A stretch of DNA of 64,000 nucleotides from the NCBI GenBank assembly GCA_963743035.1, contig CAVUOB010000003.1:1-64000 (forward strand), written 5' to 3'. This document shows positions 28,068 to 36,479 of this stretch, piece after piece. Under the pieces are notes generated by a model, which made no database searches, was not told the origin of the DNA, and was given only the letters and a program-made list of their open reading frames with translations. Position numbers and translations under genes: made by a program. Position 1 is the stretch's first letter. Every line of letters starts with the position of its first letter. This DNA is from PALSA-911 sp963743035. Its GTDB lineage: Bacteria; Pseudomonadota; Alphaproteobacteria; Acetobacterales; Acetobacteraceae.

Positions 28068-28901
28068 ATGCCGGATCACGCGCAAGACGTCGAACGCCAT
28101 TACGGCAGGGGAGGACTGATCGACCGCATCCTCGCCGCACTGCAGGCAGCGGGCAAAGATATCGACCATCTCGCGCCCGACGACCTCTCCGCCGTCGATG
28201 AATTCCATTCCCGCCGGCGCCTGGCGACCGAGGAGCTGGCGGCGATGCTGGCGCCGAGCGCGGGCGAGCGGCTGCTCGATGTCGGCTCCGGCCTCGGCGG
28301 GCCGTCGCGCTATCTGGCCGGCGTCCATGGCTGCCAGGTCAGCGGCGTCGACCTGACCACCGAATTCGTCGAAGCCGCCACCGAACTCGCCCGCCGCACC
28401 GGGCTGGCCGGCAACGTGGATTTCCGCCAGGGCTCGGCGCTGGCGCTGCCCTTCGCCGATGCCAGCTTCGATCTGGCCTGGTCGCAGAACGTGGTGATGA
28501 ACATCCAGGACCGACCGCGCATGTATGCGGAGCTGCACCGGGTGCTGAAGCCCTCCGGCCGGCTGGCGATCCAGGACATCACCCTTGGCCCCGCCGGCGA
28601 CCCGCATTACCCGGTGCCGTGGGCGAACGAGCCCTCGATCAGCTTCCTGCGGACGCAGGCGGAAACCCGCGCTTTGCTTCAGGCGGCCGGCTTCACCGTG
28701 CTGGCCTGGGAGGACAAGACCGCGGCGGCGATCGCGGAAGCGGAGGCCGAGCGTGCCCGCATGGCGGCAAACCCCGCCCCGCGCCCGGCGCTCGGCCTGC
28801 ATCTGGTGATCGCCGACATGGGCGCGAAGATGGCCAATTCGCTGCGCAACCAGAAGGAAGGCCGCACCGGGATCCTGAACGCGGTGCTGCAGCGGGATTG
28901 A
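28068..28901 (+). CDS. Class I SAM-dependent methyltransferase, small-molecule type
   Basis: The 277-residue protein has motif I RLLDVGSGLGGPSRYLA, acidic VSGVDLTTEFVE, LPFADASFDLAWSQNVVMNI and the post-motif RVLKPSGRLAIQDITLG. The layout matches the sarcosine/dimethylglycine and gamma-tocopherol methyltransferase group (Methyltransf_11). The C-terminal helix is long and charged (AAIAEAEAERARMAAN). It lies in the same transcription unit as the 2-oxoglutarate oxygenase and converges with the cupin gene. The substrate is not determinable from sequence. Confidence 0.8.
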   Translation: MPDHAQDVERHYGRGGLIDRILAALQAAGKDIDHLAPDDLSAVDEFHSRRRLATEELAAMLAPSAGERLLDVGSGLGGPSRYLAGVHGCQVSGVDLTTEFVEAATELARRTGLAGNVDFRQGSALALPFADASFDLAWSQNVVMNIQDRPRMYAELHRVLKPSGRLAIQDITLGPAGDPHYPVPWANEPSISFLRTQAETRALLQAAGFTVLAWEDKTAAAIAEAEAERARMAANPAPRPALGLHLVIADMGAKMANSLRNQKEGRTGILNAVLQRD

Positions 28902-28924
28902 ACCCGGTTACGCAGCTCCGCTCC

Positions 28925-29458
28925 TCACGGAGCCTTATGGATCGGGTCGACCCAGGCCACCGCTTCCGGCTTCTCCACCGGCACGATGTCGGGAAGGTTC
29001 ACCACCACGGCCTCGTTGTCGCTGCGTACCAGGACGCATTCCAGCGTCTCGTCGCTGCTGGCGTTGATCTCCTGGTGCGGCACGTAGGGCGGCACGAAGA
29101 TGAAATCGCCGGCTTCCGCCTCGGCAACGAATTCCAGCTTCTCGCCCCAGCGCATCCGCGCCTTGCCGCGCAGGACATAGATCACGCTTTCCAGCGCGCC
29201 GTGATGGTGCACGCCGGTCTTGGCGTTGGCGTGGATGTTCACGGTGCCGGCCCAGATCTTCTGCGCACCGACGCGCGCCAGGTTGATCGCGGCGGCGCGG
29301 TTCATGCCCGGCGTCTGCGCCGTGTTGGTGTCCAGCTGGTTCGCCTTGATCACCCGCACGCCGTTATGGCGCCAATCGACCGTGCCGGGGGCCGGCGGCT
29401 CGTCGTGGTGGTGGTCGTGATCGTGGTGATGGTCGTCGGGACCGTGGGAGTGGCTCAT
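28925..29458 (-). CDS. Cupin-domain protein with histidine-rich N-terminus
   Basis: The 177-residue protein begins HSHGPDDHHHDHDHHHDE, nine histidines in about 16 residues, a probable metal-binding tail. The single cupin domain has TGVHHHGALESVIYVLRGKA (motif 1, HHH..E) and GDFIFVPPYVPHQEIN (motif 2, H), so a 3-His/1-Glu metal site is present. Such proteins include small dioxygenases, isomerases and metal sensors. The gene stands alone between a convergent methyltransferase and a divergent Nudix gene. Confidence 0.78.
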   Translation of the reverse strand: MSHSHGPDDHHHDHDHHHDEPPAPGTVDWRHNGVRVIKANQLDTNTAQTPGMNRAAAINLARVGAQKIWAGTVNIHANAKTGVHHHGALESVIYVLRGKARMRWGEKLEFVAEAEAGDFIFVPPYVPHQEINASSDETLECVLVRSDNEAVVVNLPDIVPVEKPEAVAWVDPIHKAP

Positions 29459-29589
29459 GACTGTCTCTCTGCGGAATATTGTGGACCGGAGATTACTCCC
29501 GCCGCGCCCGCCCGGCCAGCTTTACCGAGCCGGGGTGCCATGCAGAGGGCTGGCATGCCAGAGAGGAACCGGACGGCAGGAGCGGCGGG

Positions 29590-30330
29590 GTGGCGGACGG
29601 GTTTCGGGTGCGGGAAGTGGCGGCGGATCTGGTGCTGCGGGTCACGCGCGCCATGCCCGGGCTGGCGCCCGCGCTGGACGCCGCGGTGGAACGCCTCTGG
29701 CGCGACGCCTGCGCCCGCGCCGAGGCGGGTGGCGCCGGCCGGCTGTTCAACGGTTCCGTGTTCAGCGCCGACAGCTTCGCCCCGCACGAGATTACCGGCC
29801 ACATGACCGAGTTCCGCCGGGTGGTGGCACAGATGCGCGATCCCCGGATGTTCGCTGCCCTGGGCCTGCATCCGTTCGCGGTCTGCGGCGTGCTGCGCTG
29901 CGCCGGCGGCATCGTGATCGGCCGGCGCCACGCGGATGCGGTGTACCAGCCCGGCCTGTGGCAGCTGCCGCCGGCCGGCAGCGTGGATGCTTCCGCCCTG
30001 CGCCCGGATGGATCAATCGACATCGGTGCCGCCCTGCTGGGGGAACTGACGGAGGAGCTCGGCCTGCCCGCGCGCGAAATGGACGCACCGCGCCCGCTCT
30101 GCGTGGTCGAGCATCCGGACAGCCATGTCTGCGATCTCGGCCTGGCACTGCGCACCCGGCTCGATGCCGCCGGCGTGCTGGAGGCGCATGCAGCGGCCGG
30201 AAATGCGGAATACGATCCGCTGCTGGTGGTGGCGGAGGCGGAGCTGCCGGGTTTCGTCGCCAGCATCGGAACGGATCTGGTGCCGCCGGCCCGCGAGTTC
30301 ATGAAACGCTTGGGTTTGCTGCCGGCTTGA
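29590..30330 (+). CDS. Nudix hydrolase
   Basis: The 246-residue protein starts at GTG 29590, preceded by AGGAG at 29578-29582; an upstream ATG is in frame but lacks a ribosome site. The Nudix region lies at about residues 125-190, with VYQPGLWQLPPAGSVDAS and ALLGELTEELGLPAREMDA. In the box the usual REUxEE reads GELTEE, so the first arginine is replaced by glycine while the metal-binding glutamates remain. The long N-terminal domain (to ~120) resembles the extra domain of eukaryote-like Nudix proteins. The substrate is probably a nucleoside diphosphate derivative. Confidence 0.75.
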   Translation: MADGFRVREVAADLVLRVTRAMPGLAPALDAAVERLWRDACARAEAGGAGRLFNGSVFSADSFAPHEITGHMTEFRRVVAQMRDPRMFAALGLHPFAVCGVLRCAGGIVIGRRHADAVYQPGLWQLPPAGSVDASALRPDGSIDIGAALLGELTEELGLPAREMDAPRPLCVVEHPDSHVCDLGLALRTRLDAAGVLEAHAAAGNAEYDPLLVVAEAELPGFVASIGTDLVPPAREFMKRLGLLPA

Positions 30331-30368
30331 CCCTATCGTGGCGGCCCACCCCGGAAGGACCCGCCCCC

Positions 30369-31931
30369 ATGCGCGCCGCATTTGCCTTGTTGCTGATGCT
30401 CCCCATCCTCGCATCACAAGCGCGGGCGCAGGACACGCTGACCGTGGCGACCGGCGGCGCCTTCACGTCGATCGACCCGCATTACCACAACCTCGGGCCG
30501 AACAATACGATTGCCAATTATCTGTTCGAGCCCCTGGTGAAGTTCAATTCCAGGTTCCACCCGGTCCCCGGACTGGCCGCCTCCTGGCGGGCGATCGACG
30601 CCACGACCTGGGAATTCAAGCTGCAGCCGAACGCGAAATTCCAGGACGGCACGGACTTTACCGCCGATGACGTGGTGTTCACCTTCAACCGCATTCCGCA
30701 GGTGCTCAACAGCCCCTCCAGCTTTGCCTTCGCCACCAAGCCGGTGGTGAAGTTCGAGATTCTGGACCCGCACACGCTGCGCATGACCACCGCCGCGCCC
30801 GCGCCGCTATATCCGCTGATCGTCACCGCGCCGATGATCGTTTCGCGCAAACACGGCGAGGGCGCGACCACCGCCGACTACAATTCCGGCCGCGCCGCCA
30901 TCGGCACCGGCCCGTACCGGCTGGTCTCCGCTGCACTCGGCGACCGCGTCGTTTTCAAGCGCAACGACGGCTGGTGGGGCGGCAAGGCCGCGTACGAGAA
31001 CGTGGTCTACCGGATGATCCCGAACGACGCCTCCCGCAGCGCCGCGCTGCAGGCCGGCGACGTGGACGTGATCGACCAGGTGCCGACGCGCGACGTGGCC
31101 AGGCTGCGCGCCGATCCGAAGCTGGAAATCCTCTCCGCCCCCGGGCAGCGGCTGATCTACCTGTACGTGGATTATCGCGAACAATCGCCCGGCGTCACCG
31201 ACCTCGACGGCAAGCCGATCGCGAACCCGATGCGCGATTTGCGGGTGCGCCGCGCGCTGTCCCTGGCGATCAACCGCGACGGCATCCGCGACCGGATCAT
31301 GGACGGCTTCTCCGCCCCCACCGGACAGCTCATGCCCGAAGGCGCCGGCGGCTACGACCCGTCCCTCAAACCCGATTCCTACGATCCGGAGGGCGCGAGG
31401 AAACTGCTGGCGGAGGCCGGCTATCCGCACGGCTTCGCGCTCACCCTGCAGGGCCCGAACGACCGGTATGTGAACGACCGCGCCATCGTCGAGGCGATCG
31501 CGCAGATGTGGACCCGCGCCGGCCTGAAGGTCACCGTCGATACCAAGCCGGCCAGCATGTTCTTCTCCGCCGCCTCGCGCGACGAGCTCGGCATCGACCT
31601 CACGGGCTGGGCCAGCGATACCGGAGAGGCGTCCAGCAGCCTGATCACCATCGTCGCCTCGCAGGACCCCGCCAAGGGACGCGGCGCGGTCCTGCGCCCG
31701 TCGCACTACGCCGACCCCAGGGCCGACGAGGTCGTCGAGCGCGCCATCGCCACCCTGGACGAGGTCGCGCGCGAGGCGCTGTACCGGGAAGCCACCGAGA
31801 TCGGCGTCAGGGACGAGGCCTTCATTCCGATCCACCACCAGGTGAATGTCTGGGCGCTGCGCAAGGGCGTGCCCTTCCATCCGCGCATGGTCGAAGGCAT
31901 CCGGCCGCAGAATTTCCTGCCGGAGCGGTAG
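30369..31931 (+). CDS. ABC transporter substrate-binding protein, peptide/nickel type (SBP family 5)
   Basis: The 520-residue protein has signal peptide MRAAFALLLMLPILASQARA. The family 5 start TLTVATGGAFTSIDPHYHNL is followed by FEPLVKFNSRFHPVPGLAAS, FTADDVVFTFNRI, GTGPYRLVSAALGDRVVFKR and a C-terminal lobe (RRALSLAINRDGIRDRIMDG). It should bind oligopeptides or a similar ligand in the periplasm. No permease or ATPase is adjacent, so it may serve another transporter such as the one at 43512-47011. Confidence 0.88.
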   Translation: MRAAFALLLMLPILASQARAQDTLTVATGGAFTSIDPHYHNLGPNNTIANYLFEPLVKFNSRFHPVPGLAASWRAIDATTWEFKLQPNAKFQDGTDFTADDVVFTFNRIPQVLNSPSSFAFATKPVVKFEILDPHTLRMTTAAPAPLYPLIVTAPMIVSRKHGEGATTADYNSGRAAIGTGPYRLVSAALGDRVVFKRNDGWWGGKAAYENVVYRMIPNDASRSAALQAGDVDVIDQVPTRDVARLRADPKLEILSAPGQRLIYLYVDYREQSPGVTDLDGKPIANPMRDLRVRRALSLAINRDGIRDRIMDGFSAPTGQLMPEGAGGYDPSLKPDSYDPEGARKLLAEAGYPHGFALTLQGPNDRYVNDRAIVEAIAQMWTRAGLKVTVDTKPASMFFSAASRDELGIDLTGWASDTGEASSSLITIVASQDPAKGRGAVLRPSHYADPRADEVVERAIATLDEVAREALYREATEIGVRDEAFIPIHHQVNVWALRKGVPFHPRMVEGIRPQNFLPER

Positions 31932-31946
31932 CCCCCCGACGACAGA

Positions 31947-33122
31947 CTACCAGGCCGCGTCGAGCAGCTTGCGGACCGTGGGCGGGCCTTCGATCTTTTT
32001 CGGATTGGTGCGCACCCAGCGGTCATGCATGGAGCGTTCGGCCACCGCATCCATCAGCTCCGCCTTCATTCCTGCGGCGCGCAACGTGCCGGGCAGGCCG
32101 AGATCGGCGATGAGCTTCGCCAGCTGCTCCGCCGCCGGCACGTCCACCGGGCCGAGCGCGTCGGCCACCAGCGTCTGGCGGGCGGCGTTCACCGAGTGGT
32201 TGAAGCGCATCACATGCGGCAGCATCACGCAGGAGGTGTAGCCATGCGGCATGCCGGCGGTGCCGCCGAGCACATGCCCGATCCCGTGGCTGGCGCCGAG
32301 CGGCACGGCGGCGGAGACGCCGGTCATCGATAGCCAGGCGCCGATCTGGCAATCCAGCCTTGCCGCCAGGTTCTTCGGGTTCTCCTTCACCCCGCGCAAG
32401 CCGGACGACAGCAGCCGCAGCGCGTGCATGGCGGCGGCATCGGGGAAGGGCTGCGGCGCGATGGAGCATAGCGCCTCCGTGGCGTGATCCACGGCGCGGA
32501 TGCCGGTGGACAGGAACAGCCATTCCGGCGTGTGCACGGTCAGCGCGGGATCCAGGATCACGGCGCGCGGGATCGCATCCGGATGGGAGAAACTTTCCTT
32601 CGCATGGCGTGCGCCGCGCGTGTCGGTGCAGCCGGCGAGCGCGGAGAATTCCCCGGCGGACAGCGTGGTCGGGATGGTCACGGTGCGGATCGGCGGGGCC
32701 AGCGTGACCGGGCGGGTGGTGGTGCCGTCCGGATGGGTGATGGCGCGCAGCGCATCGAGCCCGTCGGGCTCGCGGATATCATTGCCCAGGCAGATGCCGA
32801 CCATCTTCGCGGCATCGGTGACCGACCCGCCGCCGATGGTCAGCAGCAGGTCCGCGCCTACCTCCCGCGCGCCATTGGCGGCGGCAACCACGTCATTGCG
32901 CGGCGTGTGCGCGCCGATCTTCGGGGCCAGGCCGGCGAAGCGGTTGCCGAGCACCTTGCGGACCTGGTCCACCGCATCGGTCTCCCGCGCCAGCGTGCCG
33001 GAGGCCAGCACATAGACCGTCTGCGCGCCGACGAGGTCGATTTCCTGGGCCAGCGCCTCGGCGAAAGGAATGCCATAAATCACCCGCTCCATATGCGGGT
33101 AGCGGAATGTGCCTTTTTGCAA
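31947..33122 (-). CDS. Iron-containing alcohol dehydrogenase / maleylacetate reductase family
   Basis: The 391-residue protein has NAD-binding LLLTIGGGSVTDAAKMVGI, TIPTTLSAGEFSALAG and the metal ligands in STGIRAVDHATEALCS and GASHGIGHVLGG...GMPHGY (three histidines plus the aspartate at the VDHATE block region). The absence of long inserts and the N-terminus RYPHMERVIYG fit maleylacetate reductases of aromatic catabolism. The start is TTG at 33122 because GGGAGGA lies just upstream; the ATG at 33092 is an alternative. The next gene upstream is a dehydrogenase on the same strand. Confidence 0.8.
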   Translation of the reverse strand: MQKGTFRYPHMERVIYGIPFAEALAQEIDLVGAQTVYVLASGTLARETDAVDQVRKVLGNRFAGLAPKIGAHTPRNDVVAAANGAREVGADLLLTIGGGSVTDAAKMVGICLGNDIREPDGLDALRAITHPDGTTTRPVTLAPPIRTVTIPTTLSAGEFSALAGCTDTRGARHAKESFSHPDAIPRAVILDPALTVHTPEWLFLSTGIRAVDHATEALCSIAPQPFPDAAAMHALRLLSSGLRGVKENPKNLAARLDCQIGAWLSMTGVSAAVPLGASHGIGHVLGGTAGMPHGYTSCVMLPHVMRFNHSVNAARQTLVADALGPVDVPAAEQLAKLIADLGLPGTLRAAGMKAELMDAVAERSMHDRWVRTNPKKIEGPPTVRKLLDAAW

Positions 33123-33163
33123 AGTGGTCCTCCCTGAAAATCCTTCTCAGGGCATTTTGTAGG

Positions 33164-34010
33164 TCAATTTCGCGGTTTCAGGAAATCGTCGATCGCCCCG
33201 GTTTCCCGGCCCTCTCCGCCAAAATCCCTGGCGATCCGCTGATAGAACTCCGCCGCGCCAGCGAAGATTTTACCGGCCGCCGCATCTTCCCCGGTGAAGC
33301 CGGCGATTTCCTCCATTTCCGCCACCCAGCGATAGGCCTTGGAATACATCTTCGGCGTCTGCCGGCTGAGCCAGCCATACAGCGCCGGCTGGGAAGCGGC
33401 GAGTTCGCGGCGCAGGTCATCCGCCGCGCCGCCGCGCGTCGCCGCCAGCATCATCGCCGCGCCAAGGGCGGTAAAGCCCTTGGTGATGCCGGCATAGGAC
33501 ATCTTCAATGCCGAGGCCGCGCCCACCGGCGCATCCAGCACGCGGATTTCCAGGCCGTACTCGTTCAGCCCGGCGATTTCGCCGGCATGCGGGCCGGAGA
33601 CATAGATGGAGGTGCCGTTGCTGCCCGGCGCCGGCGGGGCGCCGATGATGCCGCCATCGACGAAGCGCGCGCCGGTGGGCTCGATCACCGCGGCGATGCG
33701 CGCGACGGTGGCCGGGTTCACCGCATTGCAATCGACATAGACGGGTTTCCTGTTGGCCTGCGTCAGATGCGGCGCCAGGCGCTGCGCCAGCGCCAACGCC
33801 TCCCCCGGCGGCACGATGGACAGGATGATGTCCGCCTTGGCGATCTCGGCATCCGAGACGCCCTTCATGCCGGCGGCCTCGGCCCGCGCGATGCTGTCGG
33901 CGCTGCGTCCGGCCAAGCGCGGTGACGACGCTGACGCGATGTTGCGTCAGCCGTCCGGCGACGCCGCTGCCCATCATGCCCGGCGCGATGACGGCGATGG
34001 TTGGGGACAT
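33164..34010 (-). CDS. 6-phosphogluconate dehydrogenase-like NAD(P) oxidoreductase with DUF1932 domain, one-base frameshift
   Basis: From ATG 34010 the N-terminus TIAVIAPGMMGSGVAGRL is a Rossmann GxMGxxxA motif. At ~33912 one surplus base changes the frame, and the protein continues AGRSADSIARAEAAGMKGVS, DIILSIVPPGEALALAQRLA, then the C-terminal DUF1932 domain (LKMSYAGITKGFTALGAAMM with the catalytic-lysine region). Correcting the base gives exactly 281 residues. It acts on an unknown beta-hydroxyacid. It lies upstream of the maleylacetate reductase-like gene on the same strand, 41 bases apart, suggesting a shared catabolic unit. Confidence 0.75.
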
Positions 34011-34129
34011 GGAATGCTCCTGGGCAGGGTGCGGAAGCGCGAGTGTGATCCCGATCGCCCGATGCGCTCAAGCCCCGCGCCCAAACCCGGCTGGCAGCGC
34101 CAACTGGCAGCGATCCTGTGGCCGGATAA

Positions 34130-34149
34130 GGTTCTGCTCTTGCGATAAT
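34130..34149 (+). promoter_or_regulatory. Candidate amtB promoter (sigma-54-like GG-N10-GC, overlapping a sigma-70-like -10)
   Basis: GG at 34130-34131 and GC at 34142-34143 are separated by exactly ten bases, with TTGC at the -12 position, the spacing of sigma-54 promoters used for nitrogen genes. The -24 surround is a poor match. GATAAT at 34144-34149 could alternatively be a sigma-70 -10 box. It sits about 70 bases before the ammonium transporter start. Confidence 0.3.
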
Positions 34150-34219
34150 CGCGACAGCAGGGCATCAGCCAGACGAAGCCGCACTTCCTGGCGGCGCCTG
34201 TCCGGGGAAACGACCACCG

Positions 34220-35569
34220 ATGCGTTACGTCCGAGCCGCTGTTCCCGCCCCGCTCCTGCTGGCGGCGGCCACTCCTGCCTTTGCCCAGCCCATGGCCGGA
34301 TTGCCGGTCCCCGCCCTGCCGATCAACAGCGGCGACACCGTGTTCATGTTGCTTTGCACCGTGCTGGTGCTGCTGATGACCATTCCGGGCCTGGCGCTGT
34401 TCTATGGCGGCATGGTGCGCAAGAAGAACATCCTGGCGATCATGGCCCAGTCCTTCACGTTGTGCGCGCTGATGACCGTGGTCTGGATCGTCGCCGGCTA
34501 TTCGCTGGCCTTCGGCAACGGCAACGCGGTCATCGGCGATTTCTCCCGCCTGTTCCTGTCGGGCATGGGCTGGACCGGCGGGTTCACGCTGGGCGAAGGC
34601 ACGCCGGCCGCCGTGCCGATGACGGTGCCCGAGCCGGTGTTCATGTTCTACCAGATGACCTTCGCGATCATCACGCCCGCCGTGGTGACCGGCGCGCTGG
34701 CGGACCGGATGCGGTTCTCCGCCCTGATGATGCTGATGGTGCCCTGGTCGCTGCTGGTCTATGCGCCGATCGCGCACTGGGCCTGGGCGCCGCTGGGCTG
34801 GCTGAACCTGCTGGGCATGGCGGATTTCTCCGGCGGCACCGTGGTCGAGGTCAATTCGGGCATCGCCGGGCTGGTCTGCGCGCTGATGCTCGGCCGCCGG
34901 CTGGGCCTCGGCCGGGACAACATGGCGCCGCACAACCTGGCCTATGCCGTTACCGGCGCGTCGCTGCTCTGGGTCGGCTGGCTGGGCTTCAACGCCGGCG
35001 CCGCCGGCAATGCCGGCGGCCGGGCGGCGATGGCGATGGTCGCCACCCAGGCGGCCGCGGCGGCGGCGACGCTGGCCTGGCTGGCGCTGGAATGGCTGCG
35101 CGCCGGCAAGCCGACCGTGCTCGGCGCGATCTCCGGCGCCGTGGCCGGCCTGGTCGCGATCACGCCGGCGTCTGGTTTCGTGTTGCCGGGATCGGCCCTG
35201 CTGATCGGCCTGCTGGGCGGCGCAGCCTGCTATTTCGTGGTCACCGAGGTGAAGCCCTGGCTGGGCTATGACGACAGCCTGGACGCGTTCGGCGTGCACG
35301 GCGTCGGCGGCGCGCTGGGCATGCTGCTGACCGGGGTGCTGGCCTACGGCGCGCTGACCGCCACGGCGGGCATGCCGGCGGGCACGCATATCGGCGGCGC
35401 CGGCCTGCTCGGCGTCCAGGCGCTGGGCGTGGCGGCCGCCGCGGCCTGGAGTGCCGCGGGAACCTGGGTGCTACTGAAACTGGTCGATGCGACGATCGGC
35501 CTGCGGGTCACCGAGGAAGACGAGCGCCTCGGGCTGGACGAGGTGCTGCACGGGGAAAGCCTGGGTTAG
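34220..35569 (+). CDS. amtB: Ammonium transporter (Amt/Mep/Rh family)
   Basis: The 449-residue protein has a signal peptide (to about PAFA at 21) and eleven predicted membrane helices. Family hallmarks are GDTVFMLLCTVLVLLMTIPG, ALFYGGMVRKKNILAIMAQS, ADRMRFSALMMLMVPWSLLV and DDSLDAFGVHGVGGALGMLL. The second of the twin histidines is present (H360). The first is replaced: the GGTVVHINAG of most family members reads GGTVVEVNSG, giving Glu210 (codon 34847-34849). Fungal Mep1/Mep3-type proteins naturally carry Glu there. No glnK gene is adjacent, unusual for bacterial amtB. The stop converges on the Lin0512 pair. Confidence 0.92.
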   Translation: MRYVRAAVPAPLLLAAATPAFAQPMAGLPVPALPINSGDTVFMLLCTVLVLLMTIPGLALFYGGMVRKKNILAIMAQSFTLCALMTVVWIVAGYSLAFGNGNAVIGDFSRLFLSGMGWTGGFTLGEGTPAAVPMTVPEPVFMFYQMTFAIITPAVVTGALADRMRFSALMMLMVPWSLLVYAPIAHWAWAPLGWLNLLGMADFSGGTVVEVNSGIAGLVCALMLGRRLGLGRDNMAPHNLAYAVTGASLLWVGWLGFNAGAAGNAGGRAAMAMVATQAAAAAATLAWLALEWLRAGKPTVLGAISGAVAGLVAITPASGFVLPGSALLIGLLGGAACYFVVTEVKPWLGYDDSLDAFGVHGVGGALGMLLTGVLAYGALTATAGMPAGTHIGGAGLLGVQALGVAAAAAWSAAGTWVLLKLVDATIGLRVTEEDERLGLDEVLHGESLG

Positions 35570-35623
35570 GACCGGCGGGCCAGGACCCGCGGGCCAGAAC
35601 CGGCGAGGTCAGCACCTTCGGGG

Positions 35624-35965
35624 TCAGGGCAGGTCGAACCGCACCGCGACCGCCGCGCTGGCGATCACCGCGATATCCGTGCCCGCGTCATCCGGCACGT
35701 CCAGCCCGCCCTTCACCACCTTCACCGTCACCTGCCCGTGCGGCAGGGACGCCTTCACCGCCGCGGCGTCCACCTTGTCCGGCTCCTGCACGCCGATCGT
35801 CACCTCCACCTGCATCGCCCTGGCATCGAGGCCGAGCGAGCGGATCAGGCTCAAGGACGAATGATGCAGCGCGTCCTGCACCGCGCGCAGCGCCGCCTTG
35901 GTGTAGTCGCCGCCATGCAGGTCGTTGCCGGCGCCCATTTCCAGAATGACCCGTTTCAATGCCAT
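35624..35965 (-). CDS. Lin0512 family protein, copy B (intact motif)
   Basis: The 113-residue protein begins MALKRVILEMGAGNDLHGGD. It carries the GxGxDxHG motif that is fully conserved in the Lin0512 (TIGR02058) family, then YTKAALRAVQDALHHSSLSL. The family function is unknown. A homologous gene lies 13 bases upstream (35979-36320) on the same strand, about half identical, so this is a tandem duplication and very likely one operon. Confidence 0.82.
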   Translation of the reverse strand: MALKRVILEMGAGNDLHGGDYTKAALRAVQDALHHSSLSLIRSLGLDARAMQVEVTIGVQEPDKVDAAAVKASLPHGQVTVKVVKGGLDVPDDAGTDIAVIASAAVAVRFDLP

Positions 35966-35978
35966 GGCGCGGCCCCCT

Positions 35979-36320
35979 TCAGGCGATGTCGAGGCGGACG
36001 ATCGCCGCGGCATGGGCCAGCACCGTGGAGCCGGTGCCGGCATCGTTGAAAATCTCCAGTCCGCCCTCGACGCAGGTCACCGTGCCGGTGCCGTGCGGCA
36101 GCACCGCCAGCACCTGCGCCTTGTCCACCAGCTCCGGCTTGGGCACGCCGATGCGCACGTCCACCACCATCGCGTCGGTGTCCATGTTCAGCGCGGCGGC
36201 GACGTTCAGGGAATTGTGCCAAAGCGCGTCCCGCAAGGCGCGCACGGCCGCCTTGGTGTAGTCGGCGCCGCGGATATCCGTGCCCATGCCGATTTCGAGC
36301 ACCATGCGCTTCATCGCCAT
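35979..36320 (-). CDS. Lin0512 family protein, copy A (histidine of the motif replaced)
   Basis: The 113-residue protein begins MAMKRMVLEIGMGTDIRGAD. It is collinear with copy B (YTKAAVRALRDALWHNSLNV, VDVRIGVPKPELVDKAQV), but the GxGxDxHG motif reads GMGTDIRG, with histidine changed to arginine. The two may form a hetero-oligomer in which only one subunit type keeps the conserved histidine; this is inference. It lies downstream of a periplasmic binding protein gene on the same strand. Confidence 0.82.
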   Translation of the reverse strand: MAMKRMVLEIGMGTDIRGADYTKAAVRALRDALWHNSLNVAAALNMDTDAMVVDVRIGVPKPELVDKAQVLAVLPHGTGTVTCVEGGLEIFNDAGTGSTVLAHAAAIVRLDIA

Positions 36321-36422
36321 GGCCGTTTCTCCCCTGAGGCTGCCGCCGGTAGTCCTGAGAGTATTGCCGCCGGGCTGGCCGGCGGCAATGTGGTGCCTGT
36401 TTGGCCCCTCACCCCTCCCTCA

Positions 36423-36445
36423 CCCCTCTCCCGGGGGAGAGGGGG
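36423..36445. terminator. Strong hairpin between binding-protein and Lin0512 genes
   Basis: CCCCTCTCCC and GGGAGAGGGG around 36424-36445 form a near-perfect ~10-bp stem with a tiny loop, within a longer CCCTCACC-rich tract. On the minus strand it lies just past the binding-protein stop and could terminate or process that transcript; no T tract follows. A run of about ten G at 36457-36466 follows on the plus strand. Confidence 0.45.
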
Positions 36446-36479
36446 AAGCAAGAAATGGGGGGGGGTTGGCCGGCGCGGG

